Assembly: GCA_022799175.1 (NCBI GenBank) | Contig: JAAWNY010000022.1 | Coordinates: 1 to 43,204 of the forward strand | Direction: 5' to 3' | DNA length: 43,204 nucleotides | DNA from: Lachnospiraceae bacterium | GTDB taxonomy: Bacteria > Bacillota > Clostridia > Lachnospirales > Lachnospiraceae | Shown: piece by piece, positions 1 through 8,617 of the stretch | How the letters are laid out: each line of letters opens with the position of its first letter | How positions within the stretch are numbered: position 1 is the first letter of the stretch | Notes under the pieces: model-generated | The model's input: only the letters and a program-made list of their open reading frames with translations | Told to the model about the DNA's origin: nothing | Databases searched by the model: none | Made by a program: the position numbers and the translations under genes

Positions 1-94
1 TTCCCTCAAAAGTAGTAAATTGGTAGTAAATTCAGCTTGAAATCCTGCTTGTATGCCCGTAAATCAAGGCTTTTTTGAGATAATCAACCATTTT
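1..94. repeat. Left copy of a 94-bp inverted repeat at the window ends
   Basis: Bases 1-94 are the reverse complement of 42995-43088 with only two differences (positions 33 and 49). The copy contains an 11-bp tandem repeat (GTAGTAAATTG, 12-22, followed by GTAGTAAATT, 23-32). It runs up to the window edge, so its true outer boundary is not seen. Near-identity over 94 bp means a recent common origin. A dispersed repeat that broke an assembly is the simplest explanation. Confidence 0.9.
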
Positions 95-147
95 AAAATT
101 ATAACAATTATCTTGCTATAGAACCATCACGATCCGTTACACAGAAA

Positions 148-184
148 ATAGGATGCCTTCGGACTTCTGTCCGTGGCATCCTAT
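148..184 (-). terminator. Intrinsic terminator after rpiB
   Basis: A perfect 10-bp stem (ATAGGATGCC at 148-157, GGCATCCTAT at 175-184) carries an inner 5-bp stem (CGGAC/GTCCG) and a short loop. On the minus strand a TTTTC tract follows the hairpin. It lies about 30 bases beyond the rpiB stop codon, where the aroC-rpiB transcript should end. Confidence 0.75.
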
Positions 185-215
185 TCTCCTTTATCTTTGT
201 ATCACAGTTTTTCGA

Positions 216-656
216 TCATCTTTCCTCGATCTCCATCAGCTGTGCCACCCGCCGCTCATGACGCCCTCCCTCATAAGTATTATCCAGCCATTCATCCACA
301 ATCATTTTGGCCATCTCCACACCGACAACGCGGGCACCAAACGACAACACGTTTGTATTATTATGCATCCGTGATAGTCGAGCGCTGTAAGGCTCGCTGC
401 AGGTACAAACTCGCACTCCTTTTACCTTGCCGGCAGCAATACCGATACCAATGCCAGTACCACAGATAGTAATCCCATAGTCTGCCTCTTTGGATGCCAC
501 AGCACGCCCCACCATCTCTCCATAGATAGGATAATCACAGCTTTCATTGGCATTTGTTCCCAAATCGATCACTTCATATCCCTTCTCTTCTACATATTTT
601 CGGATAATATTCTTCATTTCCACGGCCGAGTGATCATTTCCTATTGCGATTTTCAT
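216..656 (-). CDS. rpiB: Ribose-5-phosphate isomerase B (RpiB/LacAB family)
   Basis: This cytoplasmic enzyme interconverts ribose 5-phosphate and ribulose 5-phosphate in the pentose phosphate pathway. The 146-residue product has the family length. It starts MKIAIGNDHS, with Asp8 and His9 in the substrate pocket, and carries the ICGTGIG motif around Cys65, the expected catalytic cysteine. A conserved RMHNN segment (His98) and the NVLSFGAR motif follow. The ATG at 656 is preferred over one 33 bases upstream, because GGAGG lies directly before it and the upstream ATG overlaps the aroC stop. It is probably co-transcribed with aroC. The LacA/LacB (galactose-6-phosphate isomerase) branch of the family cannot be fully excluded, but there are no lac-type neighbours. 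Confidence 0.9.
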   Translation of the reverse strand: MKIAIGNDHSAVEMKNIIRKYVEEKGYEVIDLGTNANESCDYPIYGEMVGRAVASKEADYGITICGTGIGIGIAAGKVKGVRVCTCSEPYSARLSRMHNNTNVLSFGARVVGVEMAKMIVDEWLDNTYEGGRHERRVAQLMEIEER

Positions 657-688
657 TTTTTTCCTCCATTCCCATACGGCAATCCCCA

Positions 689-1765
689 TCAGAGTCGCGA
701 TCCACGCTTCAAAAGCAGCAAATCTGCCACGGTCAGAGCAGCCATCGCCTCCACTACCACTACTGCCCGAGGCACCACGATCGGATCATGACGCCCTTTG
801 ATAAGAATCTGTACATTCTCTCCGCTGCGATTCACCGTCTGCTGCTCTTTTGATATCGAAGGAGTCGGCTTAAACGCTGCACGAAAGATAATATCGCTTC
901 CATCACTGATCCCCCCCAATATCCCACCAGAATGATTGGTGCTCTTTCTCACCACCCCATCTCCATCCATATAAAATGCATCATTATTGACTGACCCCCG
1001 ACTTCTTGCTGCCGCAAAACCATCGCCAATCTCAAACCCCTTCACTGCCCCGATTGACATAATAGCCTTGGCCAGGCAAGCATCCAGCTTATCAAAAACC
1101 GGCTCACCTACTCCGGCAGGCATCCCATGAATGACACATTCCACCACACCGCCGCAAGAATCCCGCTCCTGAATCAGCTTTTCCAGATACTCCGCAGCCG
1201 CAGCCGCGGCCATTTCATCTGGCATATACAACAAATTCTTATCCCTTTGCGCCAGATCAAACCGTTGTGGATCAATCGCAATATCTCCGATACTCTTCGT
1301 ATAGGCATTCACCCGAATGCCATAATGTTCCAGCAGCCGGCACGCCACCGCCCCTGCCGCCACCCTGCCAATCGTTTCTCTGCCAGAAGAACGGCCTCCG
1401 CCGCGGTAATCCCGAAATCCGTACTTAGCATCAAAACAAAAATCCGCATGTCCCGGGCGGTACACTTCCATAATATCACGATAGTCCCTTGAACGTTGAT
1501 CAAGATTTCTCACAATCAAAGCAATCGGAGTTCCCGTAGTCCTCCCTTCAAATACCCCGGACAAAATCTCCACCTGATCCCCTTCCTGTCGGGCAGTCGT
1601 AAAGCGGCTCTGCCCCGGTTTCCGCCGGTTCAGATACTTCTGAATATCTTCTTCACATAAAGAAAGCCCCGCAGGACAGCCGTCGATCGTCACACCAACA
1701 CCCTTCCCATGAGACTCTCCCCATGTCATAATGCAAAAAACAGTTCCTAAAGTTGATCCCGCCAT
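689..1765 (-). CDS. aroC: Chorismate synthase
   Basis: AroC converts 5-enolpyruvylshikimate 3-phosphate to chorismate with reduced FMN, the last step of the common aromatic pathway. The 358-residue protein is full length for the family. It shows the N-terminal TWGESHGKG motif, the RRKPGQS segment, the YRPGHAD motif and the central GGRSSGRET signature. The start has GAGGAGGG seven bases upstream. No other shikimate gene is nearby, so this is an isolated aroC with rpiB 32 bases downstream. The long upstream gap holds a large hairpin element (1952-2193), and the promoter must lie between that element and the start or within it. A weak minus-strand TATGAT at 1917-1922 is one candidate. Confidence 0.96.
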   Translation of the reverse strand: MAGSTLGTVFCIMTWGESHGKGVGVTIDGCPAGLSLCEEDIQKYLNRRKPGQSRFTTARQEGDQVEILSGVFEGRTTGTPIALIVRNLDQRSRDYRDIMEVYRPGHADFCFDAKYGFRDYRGGGRSSGRETIGRVAAGAVACRLLEHYGIRVNAYTKSIGDIAIDPQRFDLAQRDKNLLYMPDEMAAAAAAEYLEKLIQERDSCGGVVECVIHGMPAGVGEPVFDKLDACLAKAIMSIGAVKGFEIGDGFAAARSRGSVNNDAFYMDGDGVVRKSTNHSGGILGGISDGSDIIFRAAFKPTPSISKEQQTVNRSGENVQILIKGRHDPIVVPRAVVVVEAMAALTVADLLLLKRGSRL

Positions 1766-1951
1766 AATCCCTCCTCAGATTTTATCCCAGCTCCCGCCAT
1801 ATCCAATTTCTCCCACAGCGCATCCTCCCCCATCCCCTAAAGCTATCGCAAAATCCACTCTTCCATTCACAATTAACCATAGAGGAAAGCGCAAAATAGC
1901 CTGCCGTCAGCCCAACATCATATCCTTAGGTTTAGCTCTGAGAATACTCAG

Positions 1952-2225
1952 CCATGGAAAAAGGAGCGGGAAGAGACGGGAAATCGTCTGCCGCTTTTTC
2001 CGGTTTCGGGATCAAGAAGTCCTAAAATCTCTGATTTTTGCGAAAAGCGAAACGAAAATCCCCAAACTCGCTTCGCTCAGACAGAGTGGATTTTCGTTTC
2101 AAGGCAAAACTCAGGAATTTAAGGACTTCTAAATCCCTGCAAAGTCAAAATCTGCAGACGATTTCCCGTCTCTTCCCGCTCCTTTTTCCATGGCGTACCT
2201 CCTGAGAAAATGAACTTAATGACAT
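1952..2225 (-). repeat. Palindromic hairpin element 1 (242-nt imperfect hairpin plus conserved flank)
   Basis: Bases 1952-1991 and 2154-2193 form a perfect 40-bp inverted repeat beginning CCATGGAAAAAGG. Inside it, 2015-2023 pairs with 2122-2130 in the same register. After a 4-base offset, 2049-2061 pairs with 2088-2100 (GAAACGAAAATCC), leaving a 26-base apex. A motif at 1980-2003 (GGAAATCGTCTGC, then CTTTTTCCGG) recurs in the second element near 32.1 kb. So does AATGACAT at 2218-2225, 24 bases beyond the hairpin. On the minus strand the element starts 48 bases after the lactonase stop. It accounts for most of the 507-base gap between the lactonase gene and aroC. No protein is apparent in it. 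Confidence 0.85.
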
Positions 2226-2272
2226 TGGCCGTCAGCCAGGAGTTATGACTTTTGCAGCTCTCCCCTCATCCC

Positions 2273-3325
2273 TTACGGCGCCACCCGCACAATCGCACAA
2301 CTATTGGGCTGATTACATTTCAACTCCTTCGCACACATCACCAACAGACCTTTTTCATAATCCACTGCAAAAAAGGTAATATTCCCGCTCTCATGATTCA
2401 TCACGGCAATATGTTTATTATCCGGAAATACAGCAATATCTTTGGGATACTCTCCGCTAACCGGTAGGCTGCACAATAGCTCCAGCATTCCGGTCTCGGC
2501 ATCCCGCTTGAACACGGACACCGTCTCATCGCCGGCATTACCGCAGTAAACATACTGCTGATCCGGGGAGAATCTCATACAGCATGCCGCCGCAATCTGT
2601 TTATGTTTGGGTCCCATCGTCGAAATCGTCTGTATCTTCTCAATCTCCGGAACCCGATCTTTTCCTACATAAGTAAACACATCAATCACATTTTTCTGTT
2701 CATACATCAGATAGATATATTTCCCATCCGCACTAAACCGGAAATGTCTGGGCGAGGACTCAAACTCGCAGCGAATCGCATCGACCAACACCAGCTTCTC
2801 CTCATTCTCGTTAAAACGGTAAATCTGAACCTGGTCCATACCAGAATCTGCAGTCATCACATATTTGTGATCCGGCGTCCTGCGCGTACAGGTGACATGA
2901 GGGCGGAAATTCCGTTCTGCCACGCTCCCCATTCCTTTATGGAAGACACCATCCACAATTCCGCCTACACCGCCGTCCTTGCGCAACCGCAGGACTGTGG
3001 CTTTCCCGTCATGATAGCCCGAAACAAAAATGTATTTGTCTCCGGCATCTGTAGATAAATGGCAACCTCTCATACCATTAATTTTTGTGCTGTTCAGACG
3101 AGACAGACTTCCATTTTGCAGAATTCGGAAAGACACTACGCCTTCATCTGCTATGGAGTACAAAGTATCTCCGTTCTTGGATGCAATCACATAAGAGGAG
3201 TTGTCCACTTCCACCTCACAGCGCTCCACAAATTTTCCGTTCTCCACATCCACATCATAAACCGTGATTCCCTTTGCCTTGCCTGTGTAGGAATAAGACC
3301 CTACATACGCCATATACTTTGCCAT
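2273..3325 (-). CDS. Lactonase family protein (7-bladed beta-propeller, Pgl-like)
   Basis: The 350-residue protein resembles the PF10282 lactonase family, whose best-known member is YbhE-type 6-phosphogluconolactonase. It begins MAKYMAYVGSYSY, the usual first strand, and shows repeated blade motifs such as YIFVSGYHDGKA, RHFRFSADGKYIYLMYE and CMRFSPDQQYVYCGN, each about 45-50 residues apart. RPHVTCTRRTPDHKYVMTAD matches the conserved metal-site blade. It has no signal peptide. GAGGAG lies ahead of the ATG. The true substrate is uncertain, since many members act on other sugar lactones or are uncharacterised. Nearby RpiB would fit a pentose phosphate role, but the two genes are separated by a hairpin element. 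Confidence 0.85.
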   Translation of the reverse strand: MAKYMAYVGSYSYTGKAKGITVYDVDVENGKFVERCEVEVDNSSYVIASKNGDTLYSIADEGVVSFRILQNGSLSRLNSTKINGMRGCHLSTDAGDKYIFVSGYHDGKATVLRLRKDGGVGGIVDGVFHKGMGSVAERNFRPHVTCTRRTPDHKYVMTADSGMDQVQIYRFNENEEKLVLVDAIRCEFESSPRHFRFSADGKYIYLMYEQKNVIDVFTYVGKDRVPEIEKIQTISTMGPKHKQIAAACCMRFSPDQQYVYCGNAGDETVSVFKRDAETGMLELLCSLPVSGEYPKDIAVFPDNKHIAVMNHESGNITFFAVDYEKGLLVMCAKELKCNQPNSCAIVRVAP

Positions 3326-3357
3326 AATTCACTCCTCCTCATGCCATTACTTCCCGG

Positions 3358-3383
3358 ATAACTGTTTGTTCTTTCACAGTTAT
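3358..3383 (-). promoter_or_regulatory. Leader hairpin of the lactonase gene
   Basis: ATAACTGT (3358-3365) and ACAGTTAT (3376-3383) form a perfect 8-bp inverted repeat around a 10-base loop, 33 bases upstream of the lactonase ATG. It would lie in the 5' leader on the minus strand. It could be an operator or an RNA hairpin. Confidence 0.35.
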
Positions 3384-3465
3384 TTTCCTTTTCCCATCCG
3401 CCTTTCCTGAGCAGCGCCAATCCGCAATCTAGACTGCCTCTCAAAGGTCAAACAGAACTGTAATC

Positions 3466-3494
3466 ATCATACCACATTTTTCTGAAAAAATCCA
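3466..3494 (-). promoter_or_regulatory. Candidate promoter of the lactonase gene
   Basis: On the minus strand, TGGATT (3489-3494) is separated by 17 bases from TATGAT (3466-3471). The -10 has the extended TGG just before it. The -35 is poor, so the call is tentative. It points away from the regulator promoter at 3506. Confidence 0.4.
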
Positions 3495-3505
3495 TTCACA
3501 ATGTA

Positions 3506-3533
3506 TTGACATGGAAATATTTTTCTGTATAAT
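3506..3533 (+). promoter_or_regulatory. Consensus sigma-A promoter of the regulator-pot operon
   Basis: Perfect TTGACA (3506-3511) and perfect TATAAT (3528-3533) are separated by 16 bases. The leader to the regulator ATG at 3635 is about 95 bases. It contains two similar decamers, GTTAGTATTT (3588) and GTTAGTTTTA (3610), which start 22 bp apart on one face of the helix and could be regulator sites. Confidence 0.85.
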
Positions 3534-3634
3534 GGTATTTGCCGTTTGGTTTATTATTACTAAACTTTTTATTTATTTTTACAATCAGTTAGTATTTGTA
3601 AACTTTGAAGTTAGTTTTATAAGGGAGGAAACAT

Positions 3635-4168
3635 ATGGATATCGGTTTGAAATTAAGAGAACTCCGAGTCCTGAAGGGACTTACTCAGGAAGAACTTGCC
3701 GACCGCTCCGAACTTTCCAAAGGGTTCATTTCCCAGCTGGAACGAAACCTTACCTCTCCCTCTATCGCGACCCTGACAGACATTCTTCAATGCCTGGGCA
3801 CGACCCTGGGTGAGTTCTTTTATGAAGGTCCGGATCAGCAGATCGTCTTTGGAAAGGCAGATTATTTTGAAAAATATGATCCGGAATTAAAAAATGAAGT
3901 CAAATGGATCATTCCCAATGCCCAGAAAAATGTGATGGAACCTATCCTTCTCACGCTTGAGGCCGGCGGAGAGACTTATCCGGACACTCCCCATGAAGGC
4001 GAGGAATTCGGTTATGTGCTCCAGGGTTCTGTTGCCATTCACATTGGCAGTCAAGTTTTTCGGGCAAAAAAAGGAGAGTCGTTCTATTTTGTTTCAGATA
4101 AAAAGCATTACCTTTCCAGCAAGGCCGGCGCCATCCTTTTGTGGGTCAGTTCGCCGCCAAGTTTTTAA
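3635..4168 (+). CDS. XRE-family regulator with C-terminal cupin domain, likely controls polyamine uptake
   Basis: The 177-residue protein has an XRE helix-turn-helix at residues 1-60 ([19 protein letters not shown] is the recognition part). A cupin domain follows at about residues 100-177, with the [13 protein letters not shown] motif. This architecture is shared by PuuR-like regulators that sense polyamines or other small ligands. GGGAGGAAACAT precedes the ATG. The stop is 35 bases before potA with no terminator between, so regulator and transporter are probably one transcript and the regulator may control its own operon. The ligand is inferred from context only. Confidence 0.88.
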   Translation: MDIGLKLRELRVLKGLTQEELADRSELSKGFISQLERNLTSPSIATLTDILQCLGTTLGEFFYEGPDQQIVFGKADYFEKYDPELKNEVKWIIPNAQKNVMEPILLTLEAGGETYPDTPHEGEEFGYVLQGSVAIHIGSQVFRAKKGESFYFVSDKKHYLSSKAGAILLWVSSPPSF

Positions 4169-4203
4169 TTTACAGGTTTTCCATACACAGGAGGAACGCT
4201 ATT

Positions 4204-5280
4204 ATGAGCCAGCCTTTAATTAATCTGAAAAATATAACAAAAAGTTTTGATGGAACTGTGGTTCTAGATGATCTGAATCTTTCTGTGGCAGAGAACACGT
4301 TTGTGACCCTGCTCGGTCCCAGTGGCTGTGGCAAAACCACAACTCTGCGCATTATCGGCGGCTTTGAAAGTGCTGACAAAGGTCATGTGATCTTTGATGG
4401 AGAAGAGATCAGCAAACTGCCGCCCAACAAGCGTCAGCTAAATACCGTATTTCAAAAGTATGCCTTGTTCTCTCATATGAACATTGCCGAGAATATCGCC
4501 TTTGGACTGAAAATCAAGGGTAAGTCCAAAGCTTATATTCAAGATAAGATTAAGTACGCTTTGAAGCTGGTAAATTTAGATGGCTATGAGAATCGTTCTG
4601 TCAGCTCTTTAAGCGGCGGCCAACAACAAAGAATCGCCATCGCCCGCGCTATTGTTAATGAGCCCCGGGTATTGCTTTTGGATGAACCGTTAGGCGCCCT
4701 TGATTTAAAATTACGGCAGGACATGCAATATGAACTGATCCGCTTAAAAAATGAACTGGGAATTACTTTTATCTATGTGACCCATGATCAGGAGGAGGCG
4801 CTGACCATGTCTGACACGATTGTAGTTATGAATCAAGGCTATATTCAGCAGATGGGCACCCCTGAACAGATTTATAACGAACCGGAAAATGCCTTTGTAG
4901 CCGATTTTATCGGCGAGAGCAATATCGTTTCCGGCACCATGATTCGGGATGAATTAGTAGAGATCTTTGGCGCGCGCTTTGCTTGTGTAGACAAAGGCTT
5001 TGGTAATAATCAACCCGTGGATGTCGTGATCCGTCCAGAGGATATTGACTTGGTAGCTCCTTCCGACGGAACCCTCACCGGAGTATGCACACACCTTATC
5101 TTTAAGGGCGTTCATTATGAAATGGAGGTAACAACCCCAGGCGGTTTTGAATGGCTGGTCCACAGCACAGATATGTGTCCGGTGGGAAAAGAGGTTGGCA
5201 TTCATGTCGATCCCTTTGATATTCAAATCATGAACAAACCGGCATCAGAGGATGAGGAGGCCGTAGGAGTCAATGAGTAA
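4204..5280 (+). CDS. potA: Spermidine/putrescine ABC transporter, ATP-binding protein
   Basis: PotA is the cytoplasmic ATPase that powers polyamine import through PotBC. The 358-residue product has Walker [10 protein letters not shown] (residues 38-46), the Q-loop, the signature [14 protein letters not shown], Walker [12 protein letters not shown] and the switch His in THDQEEA. A C-terminal TOBE-like extension follows residue 240 and is typical of this subfamily. The ATG at 4204 follows ACAGGAGGAACG; the longer frame from 4141 lies inside the regulator gene and is not needed. It overlaps potB by 8 bases, which indicates translational coupling. Confidence 0.95.
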   Translation: MSQPLINLKNITKSFDGTVVLDDLNLSVAENTFVTLLGPSGCGKTTTLRIIGGFESADKGHVIFDGEEISKLPPNKRQLNTVFQKYALFSHMNIAENIAFGLKIKGKSKAYIQDKIKYALKLVNLDGYENRSVSSLSGGQQQRIAIARAIVNEPRVLLLDEPLGALDLKLRQDMQYELIRLKNELGITFIYVTHDQEEALTMSDTIVVMNQGYIQQMGTPEQIYNEPENAFVADFIGESNIVSGTMIRDELVEIFGARFACVDKGFGNNQPVDVVIRPEDIDLVAPSDGTLTGVCTHLIFKGVHYEMEVTTPGGFEWLVHSTDMCPVGKEVGIHVDPFDIQIMNKPASEDEEAVGVNE

Positions 5281-6085
5281 AAAATTATTAGCCGGACCTT
5301 ATCTGGTCTGGATGGTTGGCTTTATCATCATTCCCCTGGCTTTGATTGTCTACTATGGGTTGACTGACCGAAATGGTATTTTTACAATCGCCAATGTGGC
5401 ATCTGTCGCAGAACCAGAACATGTGAAGGCGCTGTGGTTATCCCTTCTGTTATCTTTGGTTAGCACGGTAGTCTGCCTGATCCTTGCCTATCCCCTAGCC
5501 ATGATTCTGCGGAATCGAGGTATTGGACGAGGTAGTTTCATCGTATTTATTTTCATCTTGCCAATGTGGATGAATTTCCTGCTACGGACGATGGCCTGGC
5601 AGACTCTCCTAGAAAAGAATGGTGTAATCAATGGGATTTTATCCTTACTTCATCTGCCAAATCAGAACCTGATCAATACGGCAGGCGCCATCATTCTGGG
5701 GATGGTTTATAATTTTCTGCCTTTTATGGTACTGCCTATTTACAATGTGCTATGCAAAATTGATGATGACACCATCAACGCTGCCCGCGACTTAGGCGCG
5801 AATCCGGTACAAACGCTTCTGCGAATTTGGTTTCCTTTAAGTGTTCCCGGAGTTATCAGTGGAATTACCATGGTATTCGTCCCGGCACTGACTACATTTG
5901 TCATCTCCAATCTGTTGGGTGGCAGCAAAATTCTGTTAATTGGCAATGTCATTGAGCAAGAATTCACCCGGGGCAGCAACTGGCACTTAGGTTCTGGACT
6001 TTCATTGGTACTGATGATATTTATTCTGATCAGTATGGCCGTGATCGCCAAATACGATAAAAATGGAGAGGGGAGTGCATTTTGA
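5273..6085 (+). CDS. potB: Spermidine/putrescine ABC transporter permease PotB
   Basis: This is one of the two inner-membrane permeases of the polyamine importer. The 270-residue protein has about six membrane segments, starting with [20 protein letters not shown]. The cytoplasmic EAA-type loop ([19 protein letters not shown]) contacts PotA. Its start lies inside the end of potA, with a GGAG a few bases ahead. Its TGA overlaps the potC ATG in the TGATG arrangement, so the three genes are translationally coupled. Confidence 0.93.
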   Translation: MSKKLLAGPYLVWMVGFIIIPLALIVYYGLTDRNGIFTIANVASVAEPEHVKALWLSLLLSLVSTVVCLILAYPLAMILRNRGIGRGSFIVFIFILPMWMNFLLRTMAWQTLLEKNGVINGILSLLHLPNQNLINTAGAIILGMVYNFLPFMVLPIYNVLCKIDDDTINAARDLGANPVQTLLRIWFPLSVPGVISGITMVFVPALTTFVISNLLGGSKILLIGNVIEQEFTRGSNWHLGSGLSLVLMIFILISMAVIAKYDKNGEGSAF

Positions 6086-6879
6086 TGAGCCGGCTGCAAC
6101 GCTTTTTAAAACGAACCTGGCAGGATTTTTATCTGGTGCTGATCCTGATTTTTTTGTATGCACCGATTGCCACCATGATAGTTTTATCCTTCAACTCTTC
6201 CAAATCCCGCACCCAGTGGGGAGGATTCACCTTGCGCTGGTATATGGATATGTTTTCCAGTCGCAATATTATAGCGGCTCTGCACAACACATTGTTGATC
6301 GCTCTTTTGTCAGCGCTCATCGCCACTGTGATCGGAGTAACCGCCTGTATTGCCATCAACAGTATGAAATCCGTACCCAGGGCCTTTGTTATGGGTATTA
6401 CTAACATTCCTATGTTGAACGCTGATATTGTAACCGGAATTTCCCTCATGTTGGCTTTTATCGCTTTTGGGATCTCCCTGGGCTTTCAAACAATATTGAT
6501 TTCTCACATTACCTTTAATATTCCTTATGTTATTTTAAGTGTAATGCCGAAGTTAAAGCAGACGAGTCGTTCCACTTACGAAGCTGCTATGGACTTAGGA
6601 GCCGGCCCAGTCTACGCTTTTTTCAAAGTCGTATTTCCGGATATTTTGCCGGGAGTGCTCTCCGGTTTTTTGCTGGCCTTTACCATGTCTCTGGACGATT
6701 TTATCATCACTCATTTTACCAAAGGAGCTGGTATCAACACCTTGTCCACTCTTATTTACAGCGAAGTGCGTCGGGGTATCCGTCCTTCCATGTATGCCTT
6801 GTCCACTGTGATTTTTCTGGCAGTACTGGTGCTTTTGATTGTTACAAACTTTGTCCCACGAAGAAAAGAAGAGAAATGA
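6085..6879 (+). CDS. potC: Spermidine/putrescine ABC transporter permease PotC
   Basis: The second permease of the polyamine importer has 264 residues and about six membrane segments. Its EAA loop reads YEAAMDLGAGPVYAFFKVVF, and the SLDDFIITHF segment is characteristic of PotC. A TTG lies one codon upstream at 6082, but the ATG at 6085 has better spacing to GGGGAG. There is a 149-base gap before potD, longer than elsewhere in this operon, and it holds a small hairpin and a possible second promoter. Confidence 0.93.
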   Translation: MSRLQRFLKRTWQDFYLVLILIFLYAPIATMIVLSFNSSKSRTQWGGFTLRWYMDMFSSRNIIAALHNTLLIALLSALIATVIGVTACIAINSMKSVPRAFVMGITNIPMLNADIVTGISLMLAFIAFGISLGFQTILISHITFNIPYVILSVMPKLKQTSRSTYEAAMDLGAGPVYAFFKVVFPDILPGVLSGFLLAFTMSLDDFIITHFTKGAGINTLSTLIYSEVRRGIRPSMYALSTVIFLAVLVLLIVTNFVPRRKEEK

Positions 6880-6898
6880 TATCATTTTCAAAGGCACT

Positions 6899-6968
6899 AA
6901 ATTTCCTTTTTGAAATTTGGCACCTCTGGAAATGGGCGTATAAATATACGGTTTAAACGATATATAAT
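6899..6968 (+). promoter_or_regulatory. potC-potD intergenic hairpin and possible potD promoter
   Basis: AAATTTC (6899-6905) and GAAATTT (6912-6918) form a 7-bp stem with no T-tract after it. Farther on there are palindromes CGTATA-AA-TATACG and GTTTAAAC, then TATAAT at 6963-6968 without a good -35. This could raise expression of the binding protein relative to the permeases, but it is suggestive only. Confidence 0.3.
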
Positions 6969-7028
6969 GGGAATACTTTTCTGAAAAAGGAAAAATTCTT
7001 ATAAAGAAACAATAGGAGGAGATCATTT

Positions 7029-8162
7029 ATGAAAAAAGGAGTATTTATGTCTGGCTTGGCCGCTGCCATGGCTGCCATCTTGCTGGCTGGCTGCGGCAGT
7101 GGCGCTGCCAACGGAACGGAAAGCACTGTTGACAGTAATCGCAAGGACAGCGCAGAGTCCTCGGATGAGCTGTATGTCTACAACTGGGGCGAATACATTG
7201 ATGAAAGTGTTATCACCCAGTTTGAAGAAGAAACTGGCATCCGTGTGATTTATGATCTGTTTGAAACCAATGAAGAAATGTATCCCATCATTGAGGCTGG
7301 CGCCGTCACCTATGATGTGGTTTGCCCTTCTGATTATATGATTCAGAAAATGGTAGAAAATGATATGCTGGCAGAGGTTAATTTTGACAATGTTCCCAAT
7401 ATCGATCAGATTGACCCCGCTTACATGGAAATGTCCACCGCTTTTGATCCGGAAAACAAATATTCGGTTCCCTATTGCTGGGGAACTGTCGGGATTTTAT
7501 ATAATACCAAACGCCTGGAAGAGCTTGGCGTAGCGCCACCAACCAAATGGGCCGATCTATGGGATGAAAGACTAAGTGGTGAAATCCTTATGCAAGACAG
7601 TGTACGCGACGCTTTTATGGTAGCTCTGAAAAAAGACGGTTTTTCCATGAATACTTCTGCTACAAATGAGCTTGAACAAGCAAAACAAGCCCTGATTGAT
7701 CAGAAACCATTGGTACAGGCATATGTCATTGATCAGGTTCGAGATAAAATGATCGGCGGCGAAGCCGCTGTCGGAGTGATTTATTCTGGAGAAATGCTTT
7801 ATATTCAGGAAGAGGTTGCAAATCTGGGGCTGGATTACACGCTGGAATATGTACTTCCAACAGAAGGTACAAACCTATGGCTGGATTGCTGGGTAATCCC
7901 GAAAAATGCTAAAAACAAGGAAAATGCTGAAAAGTGGATGGATTTCCTCTGCCGTCCGGAAATCGCCAAAGCAAATTTTGAATATATCACATATCCCACG
8001 CCAAACAAAGGCGCTTTTGACCTGCTCGATGAAGAGTTGCAGAACAATAAATCCGTTTTTCCAGATACCGGCTCATTGGTGAATTGCGAGGTTTTCCGTT
8101 ATCTCGGAGACGACGTAGATCGTGTGTATAACGATTTTTGGAAAGAGGTTAAATCCAATTAA
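7029..8162 (+). CDS. potD: Spermidine/putrescine-binding lipoprotein PotD
   Basis: PotD captures polyamine outside the cell and delivers it to PotBC. The 377-residue precursor has a lipoprotein signal peptide with lipobox LAGC, the lipid-bearing cysteine at residue 22, and a low-complexity linker. The mature part begins LYVYNWGEYID, the hallmark start of the PotD/PotF fold, followed by the FEEETGIRVIYDLFETNEEM segment. CYDVVCPSD-like and YSVPYCWGT motifs are also present. AGGAGGAG lies 8 bases before the ATG. It completes the potABCD set. Confidence 0.95.
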   Translation: MKKGVFMSGLAAAMAAILLAGCGSGAANGTESTVDSNRKDSAESSDELYVYNWGEYIDESVITQFEEETGIRVIYDLFETNEEMYPIIEAGAVTYDVVCPSDYMIQKMVENDMLAEVNFDNVPNIDQIDPAYMEMSTAFDPENKYSVPYCWGTVGILYNTKRLEELGVAPPTKWADLWDERLSGEILMQDSVRDAFMVALKKDGFSMNTSATNELEQAKQALIDQKPLVQAYVIDQVRDKMIGGEAAVGVIYSGEMLYIQEEVANLGLDYTLEYVLPTEGTNLWLDCWVIPKNAKNKENAEKWMDFLCRPEIAKANFEYITYPTPNKGAFDLLDEELQNNKSVFPDTGSLVNCEVFRYLGDDVDRVYNDFWKEVKSN

Positions 8163-8234
8163 AATTTTTATCCATTCTTTCCCACTTTTATATCTCTGTC
8201 TCCTGCACATACTACTTACACAGGAGGTGGCATT

Positions 8235-8450
8235 ATGAGAAATAAAGCTTTAGACAACACAGCTCTGACCCTTGCAATCATTGGTGCCGTAAACTGGGGC
8301 CTGATCGGATTTTTCGATTTCAATCTAGTAGCTTCCCTGTTCGGCGGTATGAGCTGGCTTTCCCGAATTATTTACGGCCTGGTAGGTCTGTGCGGAATTT
8401 ACCTGATCAGCTTTTATATGCAAAATGGTGATGTTCGCACACAATCTTAA
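8235..8450 (+). CDS. Small DUF378 membrane protein
   Basis: The 71-residue protein has two membrane segments. They contain the DUF378 hallmark AIIGAVNWGLIGFFDFNLVA and the second helix IIYGLVGLCGIYLI. CAGGAGGTGGC precedes the ATG. It lies 72 bases after potD with no terminator between and directly before a strong terminator, so it may be the last gene of the polyamine transcript. The function of DUF378 proteins is unknown to me. Confidence 0.85.
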   Translation: MRNKALDNTALTLAIIGAVNWGLIGFFDFNLVASLFGGMSWLSRIIYGLVGLCGIYLISFYMQNGDVRTQS

Positions 8451-8465
8451 TAAACCGATTGATGT

Positions 8466-8513
8466 AAAGACAGCGATCTTCTTTTTTCGAGAGATTGCTG
8501 TCTTTTTGTTTTT
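8466..8513 (+). terminator. Intrinsic terminator after the DUF378 gene
   Basis: AAAGACAGCGATCT (8466-8479) pairs with AGATTGCTGTCTTT (8492-8505) with one G-U pair. The stem runs directly into TTTTTGTTTTT. It is a strong plus-strand terminator closing the pot region. Confidence 0.92.
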
Positions 8514-8617
8514 GGTCAACAACAGAACCGCCACAAAGAATCTTGTTTCCCCTCTGTATTTTTTACCCCATCTATGATAAAATGATGTCACAAAAATTTA
8601 TGTCACGGAGGCATTTT

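Noticed and set aside
1731..2132. Plus-strand 133-codon frame across the aroC upstream region
   Set aside because: It runs through the aroC start and into the palindromic element, has no ribosome binding site and gives a low-complexity product.
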